Origin: Neorhizobium huautlense
GTDB lineage: Bacteria > Pseudomonadota > Alphaproteobacteria > Rhizobiales > Rhizobiaceae
Reading direction: 5' to 3'
Assembly (NCBI RefSeq): GCF_030811685.1
Contig: NZ_JAUSRF010000004.1
Coordinates: 327,284-391,283, forward strand
DNA length: 64,000 nucleotides
Positions within the stretch are counted from its first letter, which is position 1; every line of letters begins with the position of its first letter. The notes under the pieces were generated by a model. It was not told the DNA's origin. It did no database searches and worked only from the letters and a program-made list of their open reading frames with translations. The position numbers and the translations under genes are program-made. Below, in pieces: positions 1 through 9,577 of the stretch.

Positions 1-1
1 C

Positions 2-952
2 CATGCCGAAATGCTGGAAATGATCGACACGATCGTGCGCGAAACGACTTATGCCGTCATCGAAGTCCAGCGCTACCGCGCCATGATGGCGGTCGCCAAG
101 GACCAGTTGGCGGGCGTCGGCGAGATCGCCAAGCTCGTCAGCCAGCGCACCGATAGCGGCGCCAGCACCCGGTCGGACAAGATCCAGGCGCAAGCGCGCG
201 TGCAGGCTGCACAGTCTCGGGTTCTGGAAGTATCGTCCGGCCTCACCCGCTGGGAAACCACGTTGTCCGCACTCTCCGGCGTCAGCGGCCGCGTCGGCCT
301 CAACGCCGGGCGCTCGGCCACCTTGTCGAAGGCCTGCGAAGTGATGGAACCGGACTGGCAACAGGTGCCGGGCCTGCTGCAGGCGGAAGCCGGCAAACGG
401 GAGGCCGCCGCAAGGCTGGCGCTCAGCAAGTCGGAAATCTTCCCGACACTGCAATTGCAGGCGGATGGCAGTTACGACATTGCCGGCTCCAGCACCAACT
501 CGCGCGTCGACAATCCCGATTTCACCGTCGGCATCAATCTCGTCGGCAATCTTTATCAGGGCGGTGCGAGTGCCGCCCGTCGCGATGCCGCCGGTTTTGC
601 GCTGAAGGCGGCGGAAGCCTCCGCTCAAGCCGCCCGGTTCGAAGCCGGGCGCAGCCTCAACGAGGCGCGCGGACAGGTGGCGGGGCTGAAACAGCTGCTG
701 GCATCGCTTGCCTCACGCAATGGCATGATGATCGAGACCCGCGACCTCTACCGCGAGCAATATGTGCAGCTCGGCACCCGTACCCTGCTCGATCTCCTCA
801 ATGCCGAACAGGAATTGCACACCGCCCGCTTCGACGCCGTCAACACAGAACATGATCTTCGACGGCTGGATGCGGATTGCCTGTTCAACTCCGGCATGGC
901 GCGCAAGGCCTTCCGTTTGAATGGCACAGTGGTTCGTGGAGTAAATCTGTAA
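2..952 (+). CDS. TolC-family outer membrane efflux protein of a type I secretion system (5' truncated)
   Basis: This is the C-terminal 316 residues of an outer membrane efflux protein; the reading frame is open to the first bases of the window, so the true start lies upstream. The long amphipathic, Ala/Gln/Arg-rich helices, the segment VGINLVGNLYQGG (about residue 173 of the visible part) and the late LYREQYVQLGTRTLLDLLNA stretch are typical of the OEP repeats of TolC/LapE-type proteins. The stop codon overlaps the start of the ABC exporter gene by one base (TAATG), so the two are translationally coupled. It should form the outer membrane channel for the ABC/HlyD pair downstream. No secreted substrate gene is visible. 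Family call is strong; the exact partner substrate is unknown. Confidence 0.9.
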   Translation, partial: HAEMLEMIDTIVRETTYAVIEVQRYRAMMAVAKDQLAGVGEIAKLVSQRTDSGASTRSDKIQAQARVQAAQSRVLEVSSGLTRWETTLSALSGVSGRVGLNAGRSATLSKACEVMEPDWQQVPGLLQAEAGKREAAARLALSKSEIFPTLQLQADGSYDIAGSSTNSRVDNPDFTVGINLVGNLYQGGASAARRDAAGFALKAAEASAQAARFEAGRSLNEARGQVAGLKQLLASLASRNGMMIETRDLYREQYVQLGTRTLLDLLNAEQELHTARFDAVNTEHDLRRLDADCLFNSGMARKAFRLNGTVVRGVNL

Positions 953-3330
953 TGAACATGCGGGCATCGCCAAACAACTCCGAGGGTTCCGGCGAAGATG
1001 CCGGCAATGGACGCGAGGCCGATGCCCTGAAGTCTCTCGGCAGCCTGCATTTCGAACCCTGGCTCGAAGCCCTCCAGCATGTCGCCCAGCATTATCGCCT
1101 GCCCGTCTCCGTCGAGCGTGTACGCCACGCCGCCGAATGGGACGTACTGAGCGACGAGCCGGAAATGATCCGCAACATCGCCCGCCAGATGGGCCTGCAG
1201 GTCAAGTTCGGCAATGCCGGCGCAACCCGGCTTTCCAGCTGGAACCTGCCGATCGTGCTGCAACTGGCGGACGGCCGCATCGGCGTGTTGACGGCGCTCG
1301 GCAAGGACACGGCAAGTCTTGCCTTCAGTGGTGATCGCGGGCTTGAAACGCCCGTTCCGCTGGAAGCACTCGCGGGCAAGGTGGAAACGCTGCTGATCCC
1401 GCGTCCCGCCAGGGCCGTGCCCGACCAGCGTGTCGATGCCTATATAAAGCCCTATGAAAAGAACTGGCTGCGTCAGATCGTCCTGCGCGATCTGAAACCT
1501 TATGGCCATGTCCTGCTGGCATCTCTGGTTGCCAACGTGCTCGGCATGGCCGGCATCCTGTTTTCCATGCAGGTTTATGATCGCGTCGTGCCGGCCCAAT
1601 CCTATCCCACGCTTTATGTCCTGTTCAGTGGCGTCCTGCTGGCGATCCTCTTCGATTTTTTGATGCGCCGGGTGCGCACCAGCGTGGTCGATCTGCTTGG
1701 CAAACGCGCCGACCTGCGCATGTCGGACCGCGTGTTCGGCCACGCACTGCGTGTGAAAAACAGCGCCCGCCCCGCCTCCACCGGCACGTTCATCGCCCAG
1801 CTGCGCGATCTCGAACAGGTGCGCGAACTGCTGACCTCCACCACGGTTGCAGCGATTGCCGACCTGCCCTTCGTGCTGCTGTTTCTGGTGTTGTTCTGGT
1901 ATATCGGCGGCATCATCGTGCTGGTGCCGATCGCCGCCATCCTTGCCATGCTCATTCCGGGCATTCTCGCCCAGCGAAAGATCCGCATCCACGCCAGCGA
2001 GGCGATGCGTGAATCCTCGCTGCGCAATGCCATGCTGGTCGAAGCCGTGCAGGGTATCGAGGATATCAAGACCCTGCAGGCCGAAGAGCGTTTTCAGCAG
2101 CAGTGGAACCATTACAACCTCGTCACCGGCGAGGCGCAGATGCGCGGGCGTGATCTCGCCAATACGCTCAACACCTGGACCAGCAGCGTGCAGACCGCCG
2201 TATATGCTGTCGTCATCTTCGTCGGGGCGCCGATGGTCATCGCCGGTGACATGACGACAGGCGCGCTGGTCGGCGCCTCCATGCTCGGTTCGCGCATGAT
2301 CGCGCCGATGGCGCAGATCGCCCAGGTGCTGACACGCCTGCAACATGCCAAGGTGGCGATGAAAAGCCTCAACGAGTTGATGGGCCTGCCCGTCGATCAC
2401 CCGGATGCGGAATCGCGTGTTCATTTGGGTCAGATCCCCGGAAACTACCGGCTGAAATCCGCCGTTTTCCGTTACGGGCCGGAAGGTCTCCCTGCCCTCA
2501 CCGTGCGCGACCTTTCCATCAAGGCGGGCGAACATATCGCCATTCTCGGCAAGAACGGCGCCGGCAAATCCACGCTTCTGCAGGCCCTGTCCGGCCTGCT
2601 GGAATCCTCCTCCGGCGAGGTTCTTCTCGAAAACGTCTCGCTGCCGCAGATCGACCCCGCCGATGTGCGCCGCGATGTCGGCCTCATCACCCAGAACGCA
2701 CGGCTGTTTTTCGGCACGATCCGCGAAAACATCACGCTCGGTGCACCACATGCCTCGGCGCAGGAAATCATGGGCGCGCTCTCCATGGTGGGTGCCGACG
2801 AGTTCATCCGCAAACTGCCCAAGGGGCTGGAACATGTCCTGCTCGAAGGCGGCATCGGCCTGTCGGGCGGCCAGCGTCAGGCGCTGTTGCTTGCGCGCCT
2901 GATCATCCGCCAGCCTAATGTCATCCTGCTTGATGAACCGACGGCATCGATGGACGAGGCGACGGAACGCAATTTCATCCGCCAGTTCCGCGAATGGAGC
3001 ACCGGGCGCACCGTTGTCATCGCCACCCACCGCATGCGCGTGCTCGATGTCGCCGAACGCATGATCGTCGTTGAAAACGGCACGATCACGCTGGATGACA
3101 ACAAGGAAAACGCCATGCGCAGGATGGCCGGAGCATCGGTACAAAAGCCGGCCGTGACGAAAATCCAGCCGAACGACCCAACACAGGCAGCGACAACACC
3201 GGCCAGCAGCACACCAAACCCGGCACCAACGGAAGAACCGTCCGCACCACCGGCAGCAGAGCCTGCCGCGCCACCGGAACGGCAAGCGACCACAGCCAAG
3301 CGCAGCCGAAAGTCCTCCAATGAAACATGA
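952..3330 (+). CDS. Type I secretion ABC exporter (fused permease/ATPase) with degenerate C39-like domain
   Basis: About 792 residues starting with MNMRASPNN; this ATG overlaps the stop of the TolC-like gene. Order: N-terminal C39-peptidase-like region (about 25-150), a six-helix exporter membrane domain (about 175-420), and an ABC ATPase with Walker A GKNGAGKST (about 533), signature LSGGQRQ (about 637) and Walker B VILLDEPTAS (about 657). I see no catalytic Cys at the start of the C39-like region, where LEALQHVAQHY occupies the expected place, so it is probably a substrate-binding CLD as in HlyB/LapB and not a leader peptidase. The last 60 or so residues form a Pro/Ala/Thr-rich tail rarely seen in this family. 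It likely powers export of an RTX-type protein. The HlyD gene overlaps its 3' end. Confidence 0.92.
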   Translation: MNMRASPNNSEGSGEDAGNGREADALKSLGSLHFEPWLEALQHVAQHYRLPVSVERVRHAAEWDVLSDEPEMIRNIARQMGLQVKFGNAGATRLSSWNLPIVLQLADGRIGVLTALGKDTASLAFSGDRGLETPVPLEALAGKVETLLIPRPARAVPDQRVDAYIKPYEKNWLRQIVLRDLKPYGHVLLASLVANVLGMAGILFSMQVYDRVVPAQSYPTLYVLFSGVLLAILFDFLMRRVRTSVVDLLGKRADLRMSDRVFGHALRVKNSARPASTGTFIAQLRDLEQVRELLTSTTVAAIADLPFVLLFLVLFWYIGGIIVLVPIAAILAMLIPGILAQRKIRIHASEAMRESSLRNAMLVEAVQGIEDIKTLQAEERFQQQWNHYNLVTGEAQMRGRDLANTLNTWTSSVQTAVYAVVIFVGAPMVIAGDMTTGALVGASMLGSRMIAPMAQIAQVLTRLQHAKVAMKSLNELMGLPVDHPDAESRVHLGQIPGNYRLKSAVFRYGPEGLPALTVRDLSIKAGEHIAILGKNGAGKSTLLQALSGLLESSSGEVLLENVSLPQIDPADVRRDVGLITQNARLFFGTIRENITLGAPHASAQEIMGALSMVGADEFIRKLPKGLEHVLLEGGIGLSGGQRQALLLARLIIRQPNVILLDEPTASMDEATERNFIRQFREWSTGRTVVIATHRMRVLDVAERMIVVENGTITLDDNKENAMRRMAGASVQKPAVTKIQPNDPTQAATTPASSTPNPAPTEEPSAPPAAEPAAPPERQATTAKRSRKSSNET

Positions 3331-4543
3331 GAAACGCGACGGCGTCACCATTCACCGGAATTTCGGTGAGGAAGAACGCTCATGGATCTACGGAGAAGCC
3401 GACGACGCACAGATCGTGCGCTCCACGCGTATCATCGTGCTTGCTTTCCTTCTTGTCGCGGCCGGCTGTGTGTGGGCCTGGTTTGCCCTGCTCGATGAGG
3501 TTTCGAGCGGCACCGGTCGCGTCGTGCCGACCACAAGGGAACAGGTTATCCAGTCGCTTCAGGGCGGCATTCTCGCCGACCTTCAGGTGAGGCAAGACAT
3601 GGTCGTCTGGCCCGGACAGATCCTCGCCCGCCTTGATCCGACGGTGACCGAAGCCGAAGTCGGCGAAAGTGCCGCCAAATACCGCGCGGCACTGGCCAGC
3701 AGCGCCCGCCTGCGCGCCGAGGTCAACCAGACCGAACTGACTTTTCCGGCCGAACTCGACGAATTTCCGGAACTGATCCGCGCTGAGACCGACCTTTACA
3801 ACGCCCGCCGTGACAGTCTCGAACAGACGGAAAAATGGATCGCGGAATCGCTCGTTCTCCTCAATGACGAACTGTCGATCAATACCGGCCTGATCAGCAT
3901 GGGTGCGGCCAGCAATGTCGAGGTTCTGCGGCTGAAGCGTGAAGTCGTGGAACTGGAATTGAAGAAGGTCGATACGCGGGCGAAATACATCGTGCAGGCC
4001 CGTGAGGAACTGGCCAAGGCGAGCGCCGAGGTGGAAGCGCTGTCATCGATCATCCGCGGCCAGAAGGATGCTTTGACCCGCCTCACCCTGCGTTCGCCGG
4101 TGCGCGGTATCGTGAAGGATATCGAGGTCTCGACTATCGGCGGCGTCGTTCCGCCCAATGGAAAGCTGATGGCTATCGTCCCGCTCGACGACAAGCTGCT
4201 GATCGAGGCCCGTATCGCCCCACGCGACATCGCCTTCATCCACCCGGACCAGAATGCCAGCGTCAAGATCACCGCTTACGACTACGCCGTTTATGGCGAT
4301 CTCAAAGGCAAGGTCACGACCATTTCGCCCGACACGATGCGCGACGAGGCCGACCCGGAAATCTATTATTACCGGGTCTTCATCGAGACCGAGGCCGACG
4401 CGCTGATCAATGCCACCGGCAAGCGGTTTCCGATCGTGCCGGGCATGGTGGCGACCGTCGATATCCATACCGGCGCCAAGACGGTGTTCGATTATCTGGT
4501 CAAGCCGTTCAACAAGGCGAGCGAAGCATTGCGCGAGCGGTAA
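3320..4543 (+). CDS. HlyD-family periplasmic adaptor (membrane fusion protein) of the type I secretion system
   Basis: 407 residues. A short cytoplasmic N-terminus is followed by one membrane helix (about residues 35-57, IIVLAFLLVAAGCVWAWFAL). Next come a lipoyl-like half (VVPTTREQVIQSLQGGILAD, then GQILARLDPTV), a coiled-coil hairpin (about 115-255), the second lipoyl half (LRSPVRGIVKDIEVSTIGG) and the beta-barrel region ending in PGMVATVDIHTGAKT. This is the normal HlyD/LapC layout and length. It overlaps the exporter gene by 11 bases, so the three genes form one operon. It should bridge the inner-membrane ABC exporter to the TolC-like channel. Confidence 0.93.
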   Translation: MKHEKRDGVTIHRNFGEEERSWIYGEADDAQIVRSTRIIVLAFLLVAAGCVWAWFALLDEVSSGTGRVVPTTREQVIQSLQGGILADLQVRQDMVVWPGQILARLDPTVTEAEVGESAAKYRAALASSARLRAEVNQTELTFPAELDEFPELIRAETDLYNARRDSLEQTEKWIAESLVLLNDELSINTGLISMGAASNVEVLRLKREVVELELKKVDTRAKYIVQAREELAKASAEVEALSSIIRGQKDALTRLTLRSPVRGIVKDIEVSTIGGVVPPNGKLMAIVPLDDKLLIEARIAPRDIAFIHPDQNASVKITAYDYAVYGDLKGKVTTISPDTMRDEADPEIYYYRVFIETEADALINATGKRFPIVPGMVATVDIHTGAKTVFDYLVKPFNKASEALRER

Positions 4544-4990
4544 ACGGCCGTTGGTCGCCGGTCCTCAGGTCAGCCATCCGGCGTCGCAAAACCTCTTGCA
4601 TGCCGCTCCACCAGTGCATGAAACTCCGTCGTTCCCGCCGGAGGCCGCAGATCGGCGACATACCTCCTCGACAGAGAGTGCCCGACATCATTGATGCGCA
4701 CGCGAAAAACCTGATGATGGCGGATGCCAGTCGCGACCGCGTCTACCCCTGCATGCGCGACAATGCTCGCAGTTCCACGTCGCCAGATACTGTCGAGACC
4801 ATCACCGACGGCATCGAACAGGTGAGCGCGATGTCGCCCATCGGCAAAGGAGAAAAGCAGGCACAAATGCGGTTAAGGTTCCGCGAGCGGATGCTGCAAT
4901 GGAAGGCATTGCGAAAACACCAGCGAGCGGACCAGAGCGAGCATCCCGGAAAGTGTTTCCTTTCCTGCCCGTCTGGAACCGCCTCCAGCG
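4544..4990. other. 447-bp gap with no convincing gene
   Basis: Between the HlyD-like gene and the convergent EAL gene there are overlapping open frames on both strands (for example 4600-5010 plus, 4570-4866 minus). None has a clear ribosome binding site, recognisable motif or plausible composition. I see no clear terminator. It may hold the remains of a decayed gene, but I cannot show this. Confidence 0.4.
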
Positions 4991-5746
4991 TCACATCAGT
5001 TTTGCCATGACCGCTTCAGCCGGAGCCGGCAGCAGGCCTACGGCCGGACGGGCGAAAAGATAGCCCTGCATCAGGGCGATGCCCATGGATTGCAGCATGC
5101 GCGCCTGAGGCAGCGTTTCGACGCCCTCGGCCACGACAATGATGTCGAGCCGGCTGCAGGCCTCTGCAAGGCTGGAGATCAGTGTCTGCTGCATCTCGCA
5201 GGTGTCGATGCGGTTGATCAGCCCCATGTCGAACTTCACCACATCCGGCTTCAGCTCCAGAAGCGTCTGGATACCATTATAGCCTGCGCCGAAATCGTCG
5301 AGCGCCACCATCATGCCGCGCTTGCGGAACGGGATGATCAGGTCGCGAATGGCGCGGATATCAGCGGTCTTCTGCTTCTCGGTGAATTCGAGGATGAGCT
5401 GGCGCTCGTGCAGGCCCAGAGTGCGCGCCACCCGGATCGTTTCCAGAATGCCGAATTCGGGATCGAGCACCGCTTCGGGCGAAACATTAAGGCTAATGCG
5501 GGTTTCGCCAAGGCCGATTTCCTTGACCGCTTCCAGCGCCCGCTGGCGGCAGAGCGATTCGAACAGATGCCGCCGCGATTGCGGCACCTTGTCGAACACC
5601 GATACGGCACCTTCGCCATCTCGGCCGCGCGCAAGTGCTTCCTGCGCGAAGACGGCACCCGTCATCGTGTCTGCGATCGGCTGAAACGCCATCGCGAACC
5701 GTGGAAGACCCTTGATGATCTCGCTGGACACGCCTCCCCGCCGCAT
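4991..5746 (-). CDS. Stand-alone EAL-domain c-di-GMP phosphodiesterase
   Basis: About 251 residues if translation starts at the ATG giving MRRGGVSSE. The frame stays open about 89 codons upstream, but that extension shows no domain character. The EAL domain fills almost the whole protein. The signature is QEALARG, and the metal and catalytic positions seen are LNVSPEAV (Asn), ILEFTE (Glu), DDFGAGYNG (Asp-Asp), KFDMGLI (Lys), VAEGVET (Glu) and QGYLFARP. All canonical residues seem present, so it is probably an active phosphodiesterase that lowers c-di-GMP. There are no membrane segments or sensor domain. It converges on the type I secretion operon and diverges from a PAS-GGDEF-EAL gene. The start is uncertain. 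Confidence 0.85.
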   Translation of the reverse strand: MRRGGVSSEIIKGLPRFAMAFQPIADTMTGAVFAQEALARGRDGEGAVSVFDKVPQSRRHLFESLCRQRALEAVKEIGLGETRISLNVSPEAVLDPEFGILETIRVARTLGLHERQLILEFTEKQKTADIRAIRDLIIPFRKRGMMVALDDFGAGYNGIQTLLELKPDVVKFDMGLINRIDTCEMQQTLISSLAEACSRLDIIVVAEGVETLPQARMLQSMGIALMQGYLFARPAVGLLPAPAEAVMAKLM

Positions 5747-6416
5747 AGCGGCATCGGGGCGAAGCGGCCTCTGCCCGAAAACGGATGAAAGATCCGTATT
5801 CAGGTGCGTAGGGACACGAAGGGATAAATGTCGAAATCCGGCTTTATCAGGCACTACCGTTTCTCGTTCTGGGCTTCGTGTAGATACATCCGCTGCGTGA
5901 AACTCAGCGTGACGCAAACTTATAACGCGGATGTAAACACAGCCATAACGTGCAGTCCAGTCTAAAAATCGATATCGCCACGCAAAAGTCGACATTGCCT
6001 CATTTAGCGCCACCTAATGAGAAAAAATGGTTAACAGCAAGTAAATATGACCAGATTTTACGCTTAAGACTGCCCCGTCATTTGCACAGCTGTTCACCGC
6101 GGGCACACCAAGGCACCGCATCGGCGCTCTTGCCGACACCTTGTATTTTAAGGCGACTTGGGGATTTTTACCCTGAATTGCACCGCCCCCAGCGGCCAGG
6201 CGAAAATCATCGAGCCTGGTCTCCGTCGCGCATGGGAAGGCAGCCGCTGTCACGGTTTCAAACCGGACACAAGATCACGTTCCACGAACGAACATGTCCA
6301 GCGACATGCCGGCTTCCTGATACAAAGCAAAAAACTGATTGATGGAAAGATTTACCCGATACAAACATTACGTTAATAAGCAGGCCCTACTATATTCTCG
6401 AATTTCGAGGACAGCA
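5747..6416. other. Divergent intergenic region between two c-di-GMP genes
   Basis: About 670 bp, noticeably more AT-rich than its surroundings from about 5900 to 6120. It must hold the promoters of the two divergent genes. Open frames here (for example 5950-6342 plus) lack motifs and a good ribosome binding site, and I do not accept them as genes. I could not identify specific promoter boxes with confidence. Confidence 0.4.
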
Positions 6417-8198
6417 GTGGCAAACACCCCATCTTCCAACAGCGATTATCGCGACCTCATCCGCAGACTGGAACTGGCACTCGACGCATCGCAACTGGGC
6501 GTCTGGGAACATAATCTGGCACGCGACGAACTGTTGTGGGACGCCCAGATGCACCGGATCTACCACACCGGTCGCAATGACAGGCTGGTCGGGGCGGATG
6601 CCTGGCAGAATGCCATTCACCCCGACGACATGCAAAAGGCCAATGCGGATTTCGAAAGGGCAGTATCCAGCCACAGCCGCTACGATTCGCAGTTCCGCAT
6701 TGTGCTGCCGGGCGGAGAAATCCGCCACCTGCGCTCTCGCGGCCATTATTATCTCAACGATGCAGGCGAACCTTCGGTGATCGGTGCCGAATGGGACGTG
6801 ACCGACGACGTGGTTCTGCATCACGCGCTGCAGACGCAAAAGACGCAACTGGAAGAACGCGCGCGCGAACTGGCCGACAGTTATGCCGAAATCGAGCACG
6901 CCGCCCAGCACGATTACCTGACCGGCCTGCCGAACCGCAACTTTTTCGACGCCCGGCTACGAGCTCTGCAGGCCGATGGCCGTCACCGCTCGCTGGCCGT
7001 GCTGCATCTCGATCTCGACCGCTTCAAGCAGATCAACGACAGTCACGGCCATGCGGCCGGTGACCATGTCCTGCGGGTCGCCTCCTCCCGCATCATCGGT
7101 GCGGCTCCCGCCAATGCGATTGCCGCCCGTACCGGCGGCGATGAATTCGTCATCGTGCTGACCGACTTTGCGTCTACCGAAGACCTGCAGCAGATCGCGC
7201 GGCGCATGCAGAAAGCACTGAGCGAGCCCGTCACCTTCGGCAACGACATCCTGCGCTCGGGCGTATCGATCGGCATCGGTTACACGCTCGATGCTCGCCC
7301 CGGCGCCAACCTGCTGACGGAGTCCGATGTGGCGCTCTACCAGGCCAAACGGCTCGGCCGGAACCGCATCGCCTTTTTCGATCCCGCCCTGAAGGACGAG
7401 CTTCTGGCCCGACGCACGCTTTCGGCCGAATTGGCGGGCGCGCTCGAACGCCATGAAGTCGTGCCGCACTACCAGATCCAGGTCGATGCCAGCACCGGCG
7501 CGATCATCGGCATGGAGGCGCTGGTGCGCTGGAACCATCCTGTCCGCGGCCTGCTCTCTCCCTTCGAATTCCTGCCCATCGCCCAGGAAGCAGGCCTTGC
7601 CAACACGATAGACGCGACCGTTCTCGACCGGGTTCTGGAAGACCGCGAACGCTGGCGTGAAAACGGCCTGTGCGTCCCCCGTATCGCCGTCAACGTCTCC
7701 GCGACCCGTCTTCATGACGCCGAACTCCTGACCGAACTGGAGCGGCGTCACGCGGATTTCCACGGCATCGCCTTCGAACTGGTCGAGACCATCTTTCTAG
7801 ACGAATCCTCCGATGAAATCCTCGATCGCATCCGGGCCCTGCGCGCTCTTGGCATTGATATAGAAATCGACGATTTCGGCTCCGGCCACGCCTCGTTGCT
7901 GGGCCTTGTAAAAATCCGCCCGGACCGGCTGAAGATCGATCGTAATCTCGTCAAGGACGTGGTGGTTTCGGTGGAACAGCGTCGCGTGCTGAAATCGATC
8001 ATTCAGATCGCCCAGGCGCTGAAAGTCGGCGTCATCGCCGAAGGCATCGAGACCAAGCAGCATGCCGAAGCCCTGCGCCGCCTCGGCTGCGATGTCTTTC
8101 AGGGTTATTATTTCGGACGCCCGGAACCGGCCGATGTGGTGGCAAGACGGCTGCTGCCGGAAAAAACCGCACGCACAGAGAAAGCCGCCGGGCGATAG
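6417..8198 (+). CDS. PAS-GGDEF-EAL c-di-GMP turnover protein
   Basis: About 593 residues from a GTG start (6417) that has CGAGG six bases upstream; an in-frame ATG at 6339 has no such site and would add 26 odd residues. Order: PAS/PAC fold (about 15-130, with LDASQLGVWEHNL), short coiled linker, GGDEF domain (about 165-325, intact GGDEF in RTGGDEFVIV, no RxxD inhibitory site five residues ahead), and EAL domain (about 345-585) with MEALVRW, VNVSATRL, ELVETI, IDDFGSGHASL, LKIDRNLV, IAEGIET and QGYYFGRP. Both catalytic centres look intact, so it may make and degrade c-di-GMP under control of the PAS domain. No membrane helices are seen, so it is cytoplasmic. Confidence 0.92.
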   Translation: MANTPSSNSDYRDLIRRLELALDASQLGVWEHNLARDELLWDAQMHRIYHTGRNDRLVGADAWQNAIHPDDMQKANADFERAVSSHSRYDSQFRIVLPGGEIRHLRSRGHYYLNDAGEPSVIGAEWDVTDDVVLHHALQTQKTQLEERARELADSYAEIEHAAQHDYLTGLPNRNFFDARLRALQADGRHRSLAVLHLDLDRFKQINDSHGHAAGDHVLRVASSRIIGAAPANAIAARTGGDEFVIVLTDFASTEDLQQIARRMQKALSEPVTFGNDILRSGVSIGIGYTLDARPGANLLTESDVALYQAKRLGRNRIAFFDPALKDELLARRTLSAELAGALERHEVVPHYQIQVDASTGAIIGMEALVRWNHPVRGLLSPFEFLPIAQEAGLANTIDATVLDRVLEDRERWRENGLCVPRIAVNVSATRLHDAELLTELERRHADFHGIAFELVETIFLDESSDEILDRIRALRALGIDIEIDDFGSGHASLLGLVKIRPDRLKIDRNLVKDVVVSVEQRRVLKSIIQIAQALKVGVIAEGIETKQHAEALRRLGCDVFQGYYFGRPEPADVVARRLLPEKTARTEKAAGR

Positions 8199-8231
8199 AA
8201 GGGCGCATCAATTGCCGAACACGGCAGGCCT

Positions 8232-8525
8232 TCAGGCCAGTTCAAGTTTCATATGCGTCAGCCTCGCCGCCATATCGCTGAGCCGCTGAAGCAGAAACGC
8301 GGCCTCACCGTCTGGCATGTCCAGCAAGGCTTTCGAGTTTTCATAAACCAGATGCTCCACATCCGGCCATCCCGGCCCGCCGCCGGAAAGCGCATCCCAT
8401 AGGGCATCGAGATTGCGTCCGAAATCTACGCAATTCTCCGGGCCGACCACCTCCACATAACGCTCCCAGAAGGAAGCCGTGCTGTCGATACCGCGGCAAT
8501 CGATGGTCAGCGTCGTGGCGGTCAT
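8232..8525 (-). CDS. Barstar-family (ribonuclease inhibitor-like) protein
   Basis: 97 residues. The central part CVDFGRNLDALWDALSGG matches the hallmark of barstar, where YYGENLDALWDCLTG lies on the barnase-binding helix, and the length is right for a single barstar domain. Barstars bind and block the active site of barnase-type RNases; whether this one does is unknown, because no barnase-like gene is visible in the window. Its ATG overlaps the stop of the upstream iron-transporter ATPase gene (ATGA at 8522-8525), so it is the last cistron of that operon and translationally coupled. An orphan barstar in an iron ABC operon is unusual (see findings). Confidence 0.82.
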   Translation of the reverse strand: MTATTLTIDCRGIDSTASFWERYVEVVGPENCVDFGRNLDALWDALSGGGPGWPDVEHLVYENSKALLDMPDGEAAFLLQRLSDMAARLTHMKLELA

Positions 8526-9577
8526 TGCGATCCCGGTCCACTCAGCACATGCGCCGCGCCGGCCACCCTTAGCCGCACCCGATCACCCTCGCCCAGAACA
8601 TTCCGGCTCGGCAGGCTCAGCCGCATCACGAACGGTGCCGCCGCATCGGTGGTGATCGTCACGTCATAACTCGGGCCGGAGAAATCGATCTGCGAGGCCA
8701 TGCCGGTGACATCTTTGCCATCTTCGCCATATGCCAAAACTTCGATCTGCTCCGGCCGCACCATGATGTCAGCCCGGCCGGTGCGAGCGCCACCAACCAC
8801 CGCCACACGCCCCAGCGCACAATCTGCAAACCCGTCGGCGATATCCGCCGGCAGCACGATGGCCTCGCCCAGAAACCGCGCCGTCGCCGCATCAACCGGC
8901 CTTGCATAGATCTCGCGCGGGCTTCCGATCTGGGAAAATTTTCCGGCGCGCATCACCGCCACCTGATCGGCAAAGGCCAGCGCCTCGTTCTGGTCGTGGG
9001 TGACGAGAATGGTGGTGATGCCGGCTGCGACCAGCACTTCTGTCACCGCCCGTCGTGTGGTGGCGCGCAAGCCGGTATCGAGCGCCGAAAACGGCTCGTC
9101 CAGCAACATCAGCCGTGGTTTTCTGGCAAGGGCGCGCGCCAAAGCCACGCGCTGCTGCTGGCCCCCGGAAAGCTGCTCGGGCTTGCGCGCCAGCATAGAA
9201 CGTTCCAGCCCGACCATGTCGATCAGCTCACTGACCAGTTTTTCACGCCCGTCGAAATTTCTGTCCAGCCCGAAACCGATATTGTCGGAGACGGTCAGAT
9301 GCGGGAACAGGCTACCGTCCTGCGCCACCAGACCGATGCCGCGTTTATGCGCCGGCAGCTGATTTTGCGCATCGGCCAGCACCACGCCATCCACCGTGAT
9401 CGTACCGCCGTCCGGCACATCGAAACCGGCGATCATTCTGAGAAGCGTGGTCTTGCCGCAACCGGACGGCCCGACGATCGCCGTGCGACTGCCACTGGCA
9501 ACCACCAGATCGACACCATCCAGCGCCGCAACGCTGCCGAACCGCCTGTGCAGACCCTTTACCTTCAAAAAACTCAT
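8522..9577 (-). CDS. fbpC: Ferric-iron-type ABC transporter ATPase (FbpC-like)
   Basis: 351 residues from [13 protein letters not shown]; this ATG overlaps the permease stop as ATGA (9574-9577), which decides the start over the open frame reaching 9616. The ABC domain has Walker [10 protein letters not shown], signature [15 protein letters not shown] and Walker [13 protein letters not shown], then the H-loop in [14 protein letters not shown]. The C-terminal 110 or so residues form the TOBE/regulatory region ([13 protein letters not shown]). The order permease-ATPase matches FbpB-FbpC/AfuBC importers of Fe(III). The cognate binding protein is probably the gene at 16263-17273, about 5 kb away on the same strand. 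Iron as substrate is inferred from that pairing. Confidence 0.88.
   Translation of the reverse strand: MSFLKVKGLHRRFGSVAALDGVDLVVASGSRTAIVGPSGCGKTTLLRMIAGFDVPDGGTITVDGVVLADAQNQLPAHKRGIGLVAQDGSLFPHLTVSDNIGFGLDRNFDGREKLVSELIDMVGLERSMLARKPEQLSGGQQQRVALARALARKPRLMLLDEPFSALDTGLRATTRRAVTEVLVAAGITTILVTHDQNEALAFADQVAVMRAGKFSQIGSPREIYARPVDAATARFLGEAIVLPADIADGFADCALGRVAVVGGARTGRADIMVRPEQIEVLAYGEDGKDVTGMASQIDFSGPSYDVTITTDAAAPFVMRLSLPSRNVLGEGDRVRLRVAGAAHVLSGPGSQ

Noticed and set aside
748..3351. 867-codon minus-strand open frame
   Set aside because: It lies exactly antisense to the exporter gene, is full of His/Arg/Gly of the kind seen in GC-rich antisense frames, and has no domain.
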